64,000 nt of DNA from Candidatus Villigracilis affinis (GCA_016718275.1 JADKEA010000007.1:1-64000), one strand, 5' to 3'; positions 17,536 to 25,485 are shown, counted from the first letter of the stretch. Notes: generated by a model from the letters alone, not told the origin. A program made the numbers and translations.

Positions 17536-17624
17536 CGCCGCATCCAAGAAGGTTTGTAGAAAATTCTTGCAGAACTTATTGTCATACAACCTGACGAATC
17601 AAAATTTGTCACGAAAGGGTTAAT

Positions 17625-18062
17625 ATGGATAAAGAATACAATATCATCTCCTTGGATAAGCCTGATGATTCTGTGTGGGATGTTGTCGGATGGGGCATTC
17701 ATAATTACAACATACAGATAGCGGGAGATACGCAGAGCAAACAACTGTGCTTTGTCCTTCGTGCGCCTGATAAAAAGACTGTAGGCGGCTTGATTGGCAA
17801 AACTTATTGGGATTGGCTTTATATCGATTTATTGTTTGTAAAAGAAGAGCTTCGCGGTCGTGGATATGGGCATCGTCTTTTGGAGATGGCTGAAGATGAA
17901 GCGCGAAAATGCGGCATAAAGAATGTGTATTTAGACACATTCAGTTTTCAAGCACCAGATTTTTATAAACAACATGGTTACAAGGTTTTCGGTGAGCTAA
18001 AAGATTTCCCTGCTGGACATCAGCGGTATTTTTTTACGAAACAACTTAGAAATCGTGTATAA
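17625..18062 (+). CDS. GNAT family N-acetyltransferase
   Basis: A 145-residue acetyltransferase. The fold runs VGGLIGKTYWDWLYIDLLFVKEELRGRGYGHRLL, quoted in parts, with acetyl-CoA loop RGRGYG at about residues 78-83. Then MAEDEARKCGIKNVYLDTFSFQAPDFYKQHGYKVFGEL, a classical C-terminal half with the F-Y-x-x-x-G-Y motif. The AAAGGGTTAAT upstream supports ATG 17625. Substrate unknown. Second of three GNAT cassettes in the array; the three are only distantly alike. Confidence 0.9.
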   Translation: MDKEYNIISLDKPDDSVWDVVGWGIHNYNIQIAGDTQSKQLCFVLRAPDKKTVGGLIGKTYWDWLYIDLLFVKEELRGRGYGHRLLEMAEDEARKCGIKNVYLDTFSFQAPDFYKQHGYKVFGELKDFPAGHQRYFFTKQLRNRV

Positions 18063-18093
18063 ATTAAAAGGGTAACTACTGAAAAGCAAAAGC

Positions 18094-18276
18094 GCCTGAC
18101 AAAGCATAGACTAGTCCCAACCTTCCTTTGGACACCCTCCCAAAATACAACATTGAAATTCGAGCTGGGACTTAATGTGCATAGGCTGTGTTTGGAGAGG
18201 GGTTTTGCTTCGAGCTTTTTCTGCTTCCGAGCAGAGTCCACACCTGTCCCAGCGCCAGTAACGCAAACCGTTAGGC
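18094..18276 (+). repeat. attC site 17 (family B)
   Basis: R'' GCCTGAC at 18094-18100, R' GTTAGGC at 18270-18276. Interior shares GACTTAATGTGCATAGGC and GTTTGGAGAGGGGTTTTGCTTCG with site 7. Confidence 0.87.
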
Positions 18277-18383
18277 AACCAAGAGCAAAAGAATCAACGA
18301 ATCGCAAGTTTCGTTTTGTCGTAAAATTGAAAAGATAACACCGTTTTAGATTTTGATGATCTGTTTTTTTTACTGGAGGCAAA

Positions 18384-18803
18384 ATGTCCGAACTAAAAAC
18401 AAAAGTCAACAATGCGAGCGTGAAAGACTTTCTCAATTCAATTGAAAATGAGCAGATTCGAAAAGATTGCTTTGAGATTTCCAGGATGATGGAGAGTGTT
18501 ACAAAAGCCAAGCCGAAAATGTGGGGCGCGAGTATTGTCGGATTTGGAAGTTATCACTACATTGGCAAAAGCGGACGCGAAGGTGATTGGATGTTAACTG
18601 GCTTCTCGCCGCGCAAGCAAAATTTGACTTTGTATCTGATGGGCGGATTTGACTCAGAAAAAAAGTTACTCGAAAAACTTGGGAAATATAAAACCAGCGT
18701 AGGCTGCTTATATATCAAGAAGTTAGATGACGTAGATAAGAAAGTTTTGAAAGAATTGGTGATTACATCTGTGAAAAAGATGAAGAGTCAGGACAAAAAG
18801 TAG
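18384..18803 (+). CDS. DUF1801 family protein
   Basis: A 139-residue protein with a TACTGGAGG site ahead of ATG 18384. It shows SVKDFLNSIENEQIRKDCFEISRMME, KPKMWGASIVGFGSYHYIG, SGREGDWMLTGFSPRKQNLTLYLM and CLYIKKLDDVD, the same blocks as the cassette protein at 16008. The two proteins are clearly related yet share little at the DNA level, so they were probably acquired separately. Function of DUF1801 is not established. Confidence 0.85.
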   Translation: MSELKTKVNNASVKDFLNSIENEQIRKDCFEISRMMESVTKAKPKMWGASIVGFGSYHYIGKSGREGDWMLTGFSPRKQNLTLYLMGGFDSEKKLLEKLGKYKTSVGCLYIKKLDDVDKKVLKELVITSVKKMKSQDKK

Positions 18804-18912
18804 ATCCCATTTTTGACATGGCTGATGTTTCCAAAAATTAAGTTGTGTGTAACAGTTGGGCATGTTGGCACCGATGTCTTTTTTAACTATCGTTTTGGTA
18901 AGCAGGCAGGTT

Positions 18913-19030
18913 GCCTAACAATGCATGCACTGAAACCTTTCGCAAGCTTAATGCAAGTCTGCGCGATTTACAAGCATTCTTCTGGCTTTGGGCTTTCTCT
19001 GCTCCTAGGCCGAGAGTTCACGGGCGCATA
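18913..19030 (+). repeat. Truncated attC site 18 (family C, right end lost)
   Basis: R'' GCCTAAC at 18913-18919 and interior GCGCGATTTACAAGCATTC, TTTCTCTGCTCC, TTCACGGGCGCA. The expected GTTRRRY is replaced by AGATATGGATGGC. Confidence 0.7.
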
Positions 19031-19048
19031 AGATATGGATGGCATAAG

Positions 19049-19591
19049 ATGAAAAACACACCTGTTGCAGCTAAGAAATCAAAGAGGCCATCAACTGTTA
19101 TTAAAGCGCAGCTGAAGAGAGATGAGCTTGTTGCGGACTTGATCGAGACTCGCAGAAAAATCATTGACATAACTTCGTCTTTTTCACCAACTGAGCATGA
19201 TCAGGTCTTTTTGGGTATTTGGTCCATCAAAGATTTATTAGCCCACTTGATAGGATGGCTTGAGGCAAACCGCAAAGCAGTGAAAGCCATCCGGGCAGGC
19301 AAACTTCCAGAATTCTATGCATATAAAGATCGTGACTGGCAAACTTACAATGCTCGTCTCGTTTCGAAATATAAACGTGAAAGCATGGTAGAGCTTTTAT
19401 CGGCAATGCAAGCTTCCCACCAAAAACTCATAGACTCAATTCAGATCATTCCCGCTGAAGAGCTCGAACAAGATTATGGAGTGAGGTTCAAAGGCTATAA
19501 AGTTACCATAGCCCGCCTGCTGCAAGCTGAACTCAAGGATGAGAAGGTGCATTACGCTCAGATAGAAATGTTTAGAAACAAGGCAAAGTAA
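19049..19591 (+). CDS. ClbS/DfsB-like four-helix protein
   Basis: A 180-residue helical protein. After a lysine-rich start (MKNTPVAAKKSKRPS) it shows KRDELVADLIETRRKIIDI, SIKDLLAHLIGWLEANRKAV, a DWQTYNARLVSKYKRESMVELL helix and a last helix with ELKDEKVHYAQIE. The W-S-I-K-D-L-L-A-H-L-x-G-W-x-x-A-N stretch is the signature of ClbS/DfsB proteins, DinB-like four-helix bundles. ClbS protects producers from colibactin; most relatives have no known substrate. Start ATG 19049 lacks a clear ribosome site because the upstream attC is truncated only 19 bases before. Confidence 0.8.
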   Translation: MKNTPVAAKKSKRPSTVIKAQLKRDELVADLIETRRKIIDITSSFSPTEHDQVFLGIWSIKDLLAHLIGWLEANRKAVKAIRAGKLPEFYAYKDRDWQTYNARLVSKYKRESMVELLSAMQASHQKLIDSIQIIPAEELEQDYGVRFKGYKVTIARLLQAELKDEKVHYAQIEMFRNKAK

Positions 19592-19615
19592 AATGAGGGA
19601 CCGTTTCAGCGTGTC

Positions 19616-19777
19616 ACCCAATAAGGCGTGCGGCGTATATTGGACTCTGGGGATTCTGCCGCATTTACAAGCATTTTTTGGTTGTTGAGCTTGTCGAGAC
19701 ACTGGTTCGAGTTTGTTTCTTTTTGTTCTCAAACAGAATCCACACCCGCCACGGCGCCAGTAACGCAATCCGTAGCT
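19616..19777 (+). repeat. Degraded attC site 19
   Basis: Left core ACCCAAT (19616-19622, last base changed) and right core CGTAGCT at 19771-19777, where one T of GTTAGCT is missing. The interior mixes families A and C. Probably inactive or weak. Confidence 0.65.
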
Positions 19778-19822
19778 GCTTCAATCTTTCTCAATCAGGT
19801 ATCCACACAATGGAGGTTCACA

Positions 19823-20197
19823 ATGTCCGAGCAAGTAAACGTTGAATTGTTGAAGGGATTCCTGGAAGCATTCAATCGTCACGACCTAGATTCTATTATG
19901 GACTATTTCGCAGATGATTGTGTCTTCTACATGCCAAAAGGCGTCAAGCCTCGTGGCGATCGGTATGCCGGGAAACAGGAGGTGCGGGCAGGGTTGGCAA
20001 AACGATTTGAAGGGATACCAGATGTACATTATGGAGACGATCAACACTGGATCTGTGGCGATTTCGGTGTGTCGGAATGGACGCTGACTGGCACATCTAC
20101 GTCAGGACAACACATCGAAGTGCGAGGGGTTGATCTGCTTGAGTTTGCTCAGGGGAAGGTCATCCGCAAGGATTCTTTCTGGAAAATAGTTGAGTGA
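19823..20197 (+). CDS. SnoaL-like/nuclear transport factor 2-fold protein
   Basis: A 124-residue NTF2-fold protein. Start ATG 19823 is preceded by TGGAGGT; the longer in-frame version would run through the attC and is rejected. The sequence begins VELLKGFLEAFNRHDLDSIMDYFADDCVFYMP, continues YAGKQEVRAGLAKRF, GDFGVSEWTLTGT and ends VDLLEFAQGKVIRKDSFWK. This order (helix with FNRHD, beta strand with VFYMP, GKQEVR helix, last strands with VIRKDxFWK) is typical of SnoaL-like proteins, which include cyclases and isomerases as well as non-enzymatic members. Substrate unknown. Confidence 0.85.
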   Translation: MSEQVNVELLKGFLEAFNRHDLDSIMDYFADDCVFYMPKGVKPRGDRYAGKQEVRAGLAKRFEGIPDVHYGDDQHWICGDFGVSEWTLTGTSTSGQHIEVRGVDLLEFAQGKVIRKDSFWKIVE

Positions 20198-20251
20198 CCA
20201 GCATGGTCAGCAAAATATGCCAGCGAGATTACACGATGAGCATGGAGGTAA

Positions 20252-20276
20252 GGTCCACGGGCGCAAACGGTTGGGT
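20252..20276 (+). repeat. attC site 20, right end only
   Basis: GGTCCACGGGCGCAAACG followed by R' GTTGGGT at 20270-20276. Nothing attC-like precedes it, so the left half of the site was deleted and the SnoaL and SPFH cassettes are fused. Confidence 0.65.
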
Positions 20277-20337
20277 AGTTCCTTCTTAAATTAACTCAAC
20301 ATTTGAGACTTATAATCTTCCTGTCGGATTCAACAAT

Positions 20338-20955
20338 ATGGCAGAAACCACCGAGCCCCAAAGCAAGTTTTCAGAAAAAAGGTTTGTCATTGGTTGTATT
20401 GTGTTATTTTTGAGTTCCATTGTTCTGGTTTTATTCCCGCTGGGAATTTACGCACGTTCATTGTTCATCACAATACAACCAGATGAGGTTGCAGTTGTAT
20501 TATCTCCCAATGCGCCAAACGGAATCAGCGAAATTCCCTTAACTCCAGGGAATCACTTCGTTAGTCCACTTGATAAACTCGAAATTTTCAATTTCTCCAA
20601 AGAAAAATATATATCATCTTCAACAAACTGTGGCTGCGGCCCGGACCTTGTTACCTTTCACGCCAAAGAGAGTGCAGAAATATTTGTAGACTATCAGATT
20701 ACTTATTCTATAAACCCTGAACAAGTTGTCAAACTCTATCAGGCGTGGCAGCATAGGTATCAAGATGGGTTTGTAATACCGCAATCCATAAAAATTATTG
20801 GAGAGGTTGCAAGTCAATATACTTCCAGCGAAATCGCTTTGACAAAAAGAAATGAGGTTGAGCAAGCAATATTTTCTCGCCTTAAATCTGATTTTTCAGA
20901 GTCTAATTTGATTGTATTTGAATTCAAGATAGACGATGTTCGTTTGAATAAATAG
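20338..20955 (+). CDS. SPFH/prohibitin-like membrane-anchored protein
   Basis: A 205-residue protein with one N-terminal membrane helix (about residues 19-45) and a domain with FITIQPDEVAVVLSPNAPNG, LTPGNHFVSPLDKLEIFNFSKEKY, FHAKESAEIFVDYQITYSINPEQVVKLY and YTSSEIALTKRNEVEQAIFSRL, cited in parts. These are the blocks of SPFH/stomatin-prohibitin domains, which form membrane-bound rings or scaffolds. It lacks the long coiled-coil tail of full-size family members, ending soon after the SPFH core. No partner protease (NfeD or FtsH-like) is adjacent, as it sits alone in a cassette. Confidence 0.8.
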   Translation: MAETTEPQSKFSEKRFVIGCIVLFLSSIVLVLFPLGIYARSLFITIQPDEVAVVLSPNAPNGISEIPLTPGNHFVSPLDKLEIFNFSKEKYISSSTNCGCGPDLVTFHAKESAEIFVDYQITYSINPEQVVKLYQAWQHRYQDGFVIPQSIKIIGEVASQYTSSEIALTKRNEVEQAIFSRLKSDFSESNLIVFEFKIDDVRLNK

Positions 20956-20959
20956 AAAC

Positions 20960-21133
20960 TGCCCCAGCCGTCTTTCGGACTGCTTCGCAATCCCCAAATA
21001 CAGCATTGAAATTCGAGAAGGGACTTAAATGCACAGACCGTATTTGGAGAGAGATTTGGCTTCGAGTTTTTTCTGCTTCCAGGTAGAGTCCGCGCCCGCC
21101 ACGGTGGCAGATCCACGGTGCAACCCGTTGAGT
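20960..21133 (+). repeat. attC site 21 (family B, left core lost)
   Basis: The interior matches site 7 (GTCTTTCGGACTGCTTCGC, CCCCAAATA / TATTTGGAG). R' is GTTGAGT at 21127-21133. The left core and its flank are replaced by the end of the SPFH gene. Confidence 0.72.
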
Positions 21134-21258
21134 GGCTTCGTCGCCTTCCAACATATACTCTTGACGCTTTGAAACAAATGTTCTAAACTTTGTTTTGTCG
21201 TTTACAAACTTTGCACGAGACAACCAGACAGTAATCCAGATGTTGGAGGAACCCAATC

Positions 21259-21852
21259 ATGAGAAAAATTATTGTGCTTGAACATATCTCCCTTGATGGT
21301 GTCATACAAGCCCCAGGCGGGCCAGAAGAAGATACCAGCGGCGGCTTCACGTATGGCGGGTGGATAAGCCCACATTCCGACGCAGTTCTTGGAACGGCCC
21401 TGAGAAAGCAGATGAACATGCCATTCGACCTGTTGGTAGGGCGTAAAACCTTTGAAATTTGGGAGCCCTATTGGCCGCAACATGCAGACGCCTGGCCTGG
21501 TGTCAACACAGCGACCAAGTATGTCGCCTCGAATACCATCACGTCTAGCGAATGGCAGCCGTCCGTGTTTTTAAGCGGAGATGTTGCAGAAAAAGTCGCC
21601 AAGATCAAGCAGCAGCAAGGGCCCGATTTGCATGTTTGGGGAAGTGGCAATCTCATTCAGACGCTTATCAAGCATGATTTGGTCGATACGTTCTGGTTGA
21701 TGATATATCCGATCACGCTGGGCGGTGGAAAGCGGTTGTTTGCCGATGGCACGATCCCAGCGGCATTCAAGGTGACTGAGAGCACAGTGACCCCAAATGG
21801 TGTCATTGTCGTGAATTACGAGCGTGCAGGTGCAATCAAAACCGAAAGTTGA
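21259..21852 (+). CDS. RibD C-terminal/dihydrofolate-reductase-like protein
   Basis: A 197-residue protein starting RKIIVLEHISLDGVIQAPGGPEED, the typical opening of bacterial dihydrofolate-reductase-like (YyaP/YwjB type) members. It continues with PFDLLVGRKTFEIWEPYW, TKYVASNT, LHVWGSGNLIQTLIKHDLVDTFWLMIYP and LGGGKRLFADG. The strands and the GSGNLIQ cofactor loop fit NADPH binding. ATG 21259 follows TTGGAGGAACC. It is a more typical family member than the cassette protein at 16767. Substrate unknown. Confidence 0.9.
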   Translation: MRKIIVLEHISLDGVIQAPGGPEEDTSGGFTYGGWISPHSDAVLGTALRKQMNMPFDLLVGRKTFEIWEPYWPQHADAWPGVNTATKYVASNTITSSEWQPSVFLSGDVAEKVAKIKQQQGPDLHVWGSGNLIQTLIKHDLVDTFWLMIYPITLGGGKRLFADGTIPAAFKVTESTVTPNGVIVVNYERAGAIKTES

Positions 21853-21862
21853 TGAGTATTCG

Positions 21863-21927
21863 CGCTGTTCTTAACATCAAGTAGGTACGGTTAACCTGTT
21901 GAGGATACATATTCTTAAAGAACAGCG
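21863..21927. repeat. Inverted repeat between two cassette genes
   Basis: CGCTGTTCTT (21863-21872) and AAGAACAGCG (21918-21927) are perfect complements with a 45-base loop. No attC separates the flanking genes, so this may be the scar of a lost site or a weak terminator. No function is assigned. Confidence 0.4.
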
Positions 21928-21947
21928 AAAGAAAATAAAAATAGGTC

Positions 21948-22436
21948 ATGGAAACGCACATTCGTAAAGCAACAGCAAATGATTATGACGATTTATGTGA
22001 ACTCTTCAATGAAGTAGATGCTTTACATCGTGTTAACCTGCCCCATATCTTCCAAAAGCCAAATGGCGCTGCTCGAGAAAAAGATTATTACCTGGGGCTG
22101 ATTGCTGATGAGAATATCGGGCTTTTTGTCGTAGAGATGGATGAGAAACTTGTAGGGTTTGTTCATGTCCTTGTCCGAGATACACCTGCCTTTCCTGTCA
22201 TTGTTCCTCACCATTATGCAGTCATCGACGGGATCGCCGTAAAATCAGAATTCCAGAAGCACGGAATCGGTAAATTGTTGATGGAAAAAGCGCAGGAGTG
22301 GGCAGGGACAAAAAACGCAGAATTCATGGAGCTAAATGTCTACGAATTTAATAGGAATGCGATTTCCTTTTATGAAAGGCTTGGCTATCAAAATTCAAGT
22401 CGGAAAATGAGAAAGAAAATTGATAAGGCAGGCTAA
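21948..22436 (+). CDS. GNAT family N-acetyltransferase
   Basis: A 162-residue acetyltransferase. It starts IRKATANDYDDLCELFNEVDALH, has FVVEMDEKLVGFVHVLV, then IDGIAVKSEFQKHGIGKLLMEKAQEWA with the acetyl-CoA loop QKHGIG, and ends with ELNVYEFNRNAISFYERLGYQ. All four GNAT motifs are present. The stop codon TAA (22434-22436) lies inside the left core of attC 22. Last cassette gene before the array ends. Substrate unknown. Confidence 0.92.
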   Translation: METHIRKATANDYDDLCELFNEVDALHRVNLPHIFQKPNGAAREKDYYLGLIADENIGLFVVEMDEKLVGFVHVLVRDTPAFPVIVPHHYAVIDGIAVKSEFQKHGIGKLLMEKAQEWAGTKNAEFMELNVYEFNRNAISFYERLGYQNSSRKMRKKIDKAG

Positions 22437-22592
22437 CAAAGCATGGACTGGCCACCCCCGTCCTTCGGACACTGTTTCCAAATACAGCATTGAAATTCAA
22501 TCTGGGACTTAATGTGCACAGGCCGTATTTGGAGAGGGGCGTGGCTTTGAGTTTTTCTGTTCGTGTCCACGGGCGCAAGCCGTTTGTTAGCA
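22431..22592 (+). repeat. attC site 22 (family B), last site of the array
   Basis: R'' GGCTAAC at 22431-22437 supplies the upstream stop codon. Interior of family B with GTCCTTCGGACAC and TATTTGGAGAGGGG. The right end reads GCAAGCCGTTTGTTAGCA, that is, an R' with a TTG insertion. No further site follows downstream. Confidence 0.8.
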
Positions 22593-22658
22593 TCCTGAAA
22601 TATGTTTTGGCTTATTATTGATAAGGTTTAATAAATATATTTTTATGGAGAGAATAAA

Positions 22659-23561
22659 ATGCCCGAAAAAGAATCAACCTATCAGATCATGGATTTGATG
22701 CCAGACTTCTGGGAATTCCATGCCAAAAGCAAGGATGCAAATGTTTCGGAACAGGCGGCCCTGTTCAAAAAAATGGTGGTGGATAAACACCCCGAAGCAT
22801 ATGCTGCCAGGGTCATCGGCCTTGATCCAAACAAACCCTACGATGAGGCGCTTACCGAGCGTTACCTGCTTTGCCATGAGCGAAGCACGCCTCAGCAGGT
22901 CAGTACCATGCAGCGAATATCCGCTTCGATAGCACGTGACATGGCCCAGTACGAAGCAAAATTCCGAAAAGTTTTTCCTGACTTCAACTATACAGGGTCG
23001 GTCTATTTTATGAATTCGCTCCTCGGCTTCGATGGGGCAACACGCACGGTCAATGGAAATATCGCCCTGTTGTTCGGCTTGGATACAATGGCCTGGGTTT
23101 ACGGTGATGACCTGGATCTGCAGCCCTTTTTTCATCACGAGATTTTTCACATCTACCATTCCCAATTTCTGGAAGATGATAGTGACGAGGTTGCCGCCGC
23201 CATCTGGCAGGAAGGGCTCGCCCAATTCGTGGCGAAATCGTTGAACCCAGATGTCGAGGGCGTGAATCTGTTCGGGCTTCCAAAGGAAATGCCGCAACGC
23301 TCGGAAGCGATGCTCTCAACGCTTGCCAGTAAACTTCTCGAAGTGCTTGATTCAACCAGCAGGGACGACTATGGCAAATTCTTTTTTGGAAACAACGGCA
23401 GTGATGAGATTCCACCGCGCAGTGGTTACTATCTGAGCTATCTGGTCGTACAGAAACTCGCGAAAAAATATTCCCTGCAGGAAATGGCACATTCAAAACT
23501 TGCAGTTATCAAACCCGAGATCAAAATGGCTTTGGAAGAATTAGCCAACGGCCTGCGATAA
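22659..23561 (+). CDS. Putative HEXXH zinc metalloprotease
   Basis: A 300-residue soluble protein with GGAGAGAATAAA before ATG 22659. At about residues 165-172 it has FHHEIFHIYH, giving HEIFH of the HEXXH zinc motif. The candidate third ligand is a glutamate in the following IWQEGLAQF stretch, 30 or so residues on, as in gluzincin-like and DUF2268-type proteins. Length and N-terminal part resemble none I know well. It starts 66 bases after the last attC but has no attC behind it, so it may be either the final cassette or the first chromosomal gene. Confidence 0.6.
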   Translation: MPEKESTYQIMDLMPDFWEFHAKSKDANVSEQAALFKKMVVDKHPEAYAARVIGLDPNKPYDEALTERYLLCHERSTPQQVSTMQRISASIARDMAQYEAKFRKVFPDFNYTGSVYFMNSLLGFDGATRTVNGNIALLFGLDTMAWVYGDDLDLQPFFHHEIFHIYHSQFLEDDSDEVAAAIWQEGLAQFVAKSLNPDVEGVNLFGLPKEMPQRSEAMLSTLASKLLEVLDSTSRDDYGKFFFGNNGSDEIPPRSGYYLSYLVVQKLAKKYSLQEMAHSKLAVIKPEIKMALEELANGLR

Positions 23562-23584
23562 ATAAACTCATGCAAGGAGTAGCA

Positions 23585-24394
23585 ATGGAAGACTACGACG
23601 ACGATCTCGGCAAATTTGAAGCGGAAGGTGCCGCGCCGTTGCCAGATTTTGGAAATCAAGGATATGTCGATCATGACGGCGCCCGAATCTGGTACGCCAA
23701 CTATGGGCTTGGTCCAACCGTGATACTTTTGCACGGCGGCCTCGGCCACAGCGGGAATTGGGGATATCAAGTCCCGACACTGGTTGGGAATGGCTATCGC
23801 ACCGTTGTCATTGACAGCCGCGGACACGGCCGCAGCACGCGCGATGACCGTCCGTATACCTATGAGTTGATGGCCTCCGACGTTTTGGCCGTGATGGATG
23901 CCTTGGGCATCGAAAAAGCGGCGCTGGCAGGCTGGAGCGATGGCGCATGTATTGCCTTGGTCCTTGCTGCGCAAGCGCCTGCACGCGTGGATGGTGTCTT
24001 CTTCTTTGCTTGCAACATGGATCCCAGCGGTGCAAAGGAAATTACAGAATTCGCCCCGATCCTTCAGCGGTGTATCGGCAGGCATATCAAAGACTATGGC
24101 CAACTGTCAGAAACGCCAGGCCAGTTTGAGGCGTTGTCTGAAGCGGTGGGTCTCATGCAGAGAACACAGCCCAATTACTCGGCCAATGACCTCGCGCAGA
24201 TCACTGTACCGGTTGCGATCATCCACAGCGAGTTTGATGAGTTCATCAAACTTGAGCATGCCGAATATCTCGCGCGGAATATTCCAAACGCGGAATTTGT
24301 TTATCTTTCGGGCGTGAGTCACTTCGCCCCGTTGCAGCGGCCCCACCAATTCAACGACACCCTTCTCACCTTCCTCGGCAAAGTGCTGGCTTGA
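23585..24394 (+). CDS. Alpha/beta hydrolase
   Basis: A 269-residue cytoplasmic hydrolase. ATG 23585 is chosen over 23570 since AAGGAG lies just before it. It shows VILLHGGLGHSGNW (oxyanion HG region), VIDSRGHGRS, the nucleophile elbow AGWSDGACIAL with Ser in GWSDG (about residue 119), HSEFDEFI with the acid and GVSHFAPLQRP with the histidine. A full catalytic triad is therefore present. Substrate cannot be predicted. It follows the metalloprotease-like gene by 24 bases, so the two are probably co-transcribed. Confidence 0.88.
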   Translation: MEDYDDDLGKFEAEGAAPLPDFGNQGYVDHDGARIWYANYGLGPTVILLHGGLGHSGNWGYQVPTLVGNGYRTVVIDSRGHGRSTRDDRPYTYELMASDVLAVMDALGIEKAALAGWSDGACIALVLAAQAPARVDGVFFFACNMDPSGAKEITEFAPILQRCIGRHIKDYGQLSETPGQFEALSEAVGLMQRTQPNYSANDLAQITVPVAIIHSEFDEFIKLEHAEYLARNIPNAEFVYLSGVSHFAPLQRPHQFNDTLLTFLGKVLA

Positions 24395-24500
24395 AGCATC
24401 TGAAAATTTTGTAGATCGATTTTCTGGAAATCTTTTCTGCCATGTCGCGTAAAGAAAGGCGCGATTTGGCAGTTTTGATTTAATAAGGAGAATTACAGGT

Positions 24501-24638
24501 ATGAAAGCAATTGTGTACGCAGAATACGAACCCCCTGAAGTTCTTCGGCTCGCAGAGGTTGAGAAACCTGCCCCGAAGGATAACGAGGTTCTGATCAAGA
24601 TCCATGTGGTCTTTCGGGCGGCGAATCTCAAAACCTGA
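24501..24638 (+). pseudogene. Truncated zinc-type alcohol dehydrogenase/quinone reductase
   Basis: ATG 24501, with TAAGGAGAATTACAG ahead, starts MKAIVYAEYEPPEVLRLAEV and EKPAPKDNEVLIKIH, the typical N-terminus of medium-chain NAD(P)H quinone oxidoreductases. After 45 residues (VVFRAANLKT) it stops; the expected VNPxDxxxRxG continuation and the Rossmann domain are missing. A terminator-like hairpin follows 12 bases later. This is a deletion stump whose own ribosome site is intact, so a short peptide may still be made. Confidence 0.7.
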
Positions 24639-24649
24639 AAACGCATAGT

Positions 24650-24697
24650 AAAATCCACACACGATTGTTTTGCTTAAACTGTCGTATGTGGATTTTG
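24650..24697 (+). terminator. Probable terminator after the truncated gene
   Basis: AAAATCCACA...CGA and TCG...TGTGGATTTT form a near-perfect stem, with a T-rich end. Could work in both directions. Confidence 0.6.
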
Positions 24698-24734
24698 ATT
24701 TTCACGGCGGAATCTTTTTTGGAAGGGTATTGTT

Positions 24735-25448
24735 ATGACTGAAAAACCCATCAACACTCAGTCGCTTATGGACAGGCGGCTCCTTATCTTGCTCATTCTG
24801 TCGGTTGCATTTCTTGTCGTTGCTTTTCTCGGGGGACAGCCTTCCTCGACACGTGGTTTCTACTATGCTGTCTGGCTGACATTTTCAGGTCTGCTGTGGA
24901 AGAATCGGGAGCGATTTAGCCTCTGGCTCAAGAATCGCCCCCTGCCAGAAATTCCCCTTTTTGTCGGGTTGGGCCTCATCATGATCCTTGTTGAAGAGAC
25001 CATCGCGGGGATCGCTGTCCACCTGCTTAATGTGGAAAGTATCGGGCAGTTGCTTGCTGTAGTGCCACCATATTATTTCAATAACCTGCTTCTGTTGCCT
25101 GGCTTCATCGTTGGCTGGTATATCCTGCTCAAACTTTACGCGTACTCGCGGACCGAAGTGTTCGCCCTCGTGGGACTCTTTGGATTGTTTTCCGAGAAGA
25201 TTTATGTCCATGTCCTGGCGATTCCCATCCTTGGGATTGCGCTGATTCTTCCCACAATGTTCACCTACATGGCGATCATCATGCCTTCGATCCTCTCGCT
25301 GAGGTCGCAAGGCACACGTCAATTGAACAGGCCGCTTCGATATCTTCTGGGATTCGTTTTTCCGATCATTGTTTCGATGCCTTTTATTTTCATCCACACC
25401 TTGTTGACGAACGCTGGCCTCATTGACCCAACCATTTTGACGAAATGA
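24735..25448 (+). CDS. Multi-helix membrane protein, unknown
   Basis: A 237-residue integral membrane protein with about seven hydrophobic helices, starting at ATG 24735 after GGAAGGGTATTGTT. Conserved-looking polar residues inside the membrane part are VEETIAGIAVHLLN and FSEKIYVH. No family signature is recognised; the EE pair in a helix is seen in CAAX-type proteases, but their other motifs (FRxxxx, HxxxD) are absent. It lies alone between two unrelated genes. Confidence 0.55.
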   Translation: MTEKPINTQSLMDRRLLILLILSVAFLVVAFLGGQPSSTRGFYYAVWLTFSGLLWKNRERFSLWLKNRPLPEIPLFVGLGLIMILVEETIAGIAVHLLNVESIGQLLAVVPPYYFNNLLLLPGFIVGWYILLKLYAYSRTEVFALVGLFGLFSEKIYVHVLAIPILGIALILPTMFTYMAIIMPSILSLRSQGTRQLNRPLRYLLGFVFPIIVSMPFIFIHTLLTNAGLIDPTILTK

Positions 25449-25485
25449 GTCTGTCGCTGCTGAGAACTTCACTGAAGTCATATCA

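Larger units (their letters stand above)
1..22592 (+). mobile_element. Chromosomal integron gene-cassette array (distal part)
   Basis: About twenty small genes, all on the + strand, are each followed by a related non-coding block. The left end of each block reads GCCCAAC, GGCTAAC or GCCTAAC followed by AAAGC. The right end reads GCAAACC followed by GTTAGCC or GTTGGGC. These match the R'' (RYYYAAC) and R' (GTTRRRY) core sites of integron attC sites in the correct order and spacing. Gene order, single orientation, lack of promoters between cassettes and unrelated cargo are all as known for chromosomal integrons. The array enters the window already inside an attC, so intI and attI are expected left of base 1. 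The last recognisable site ends at 22592. No integrase gene is visible here, so an integrase-less cluster cannot be excluded. Confidence 0.9.

Noticed and set aside
1..22592. CRISPR-like array of regular repeats
   Set aside because: Repeats are 110-195 bp, imperfect, separated by whole genes of unequal length, with integron core sites at the ends; no short spacers or cas genes.
23050..24035. Several minus-strand frames across the hydrolase genes
   Set aside because: No ribosome sites, no known motifs, and they mirror the clearly coding + strand.
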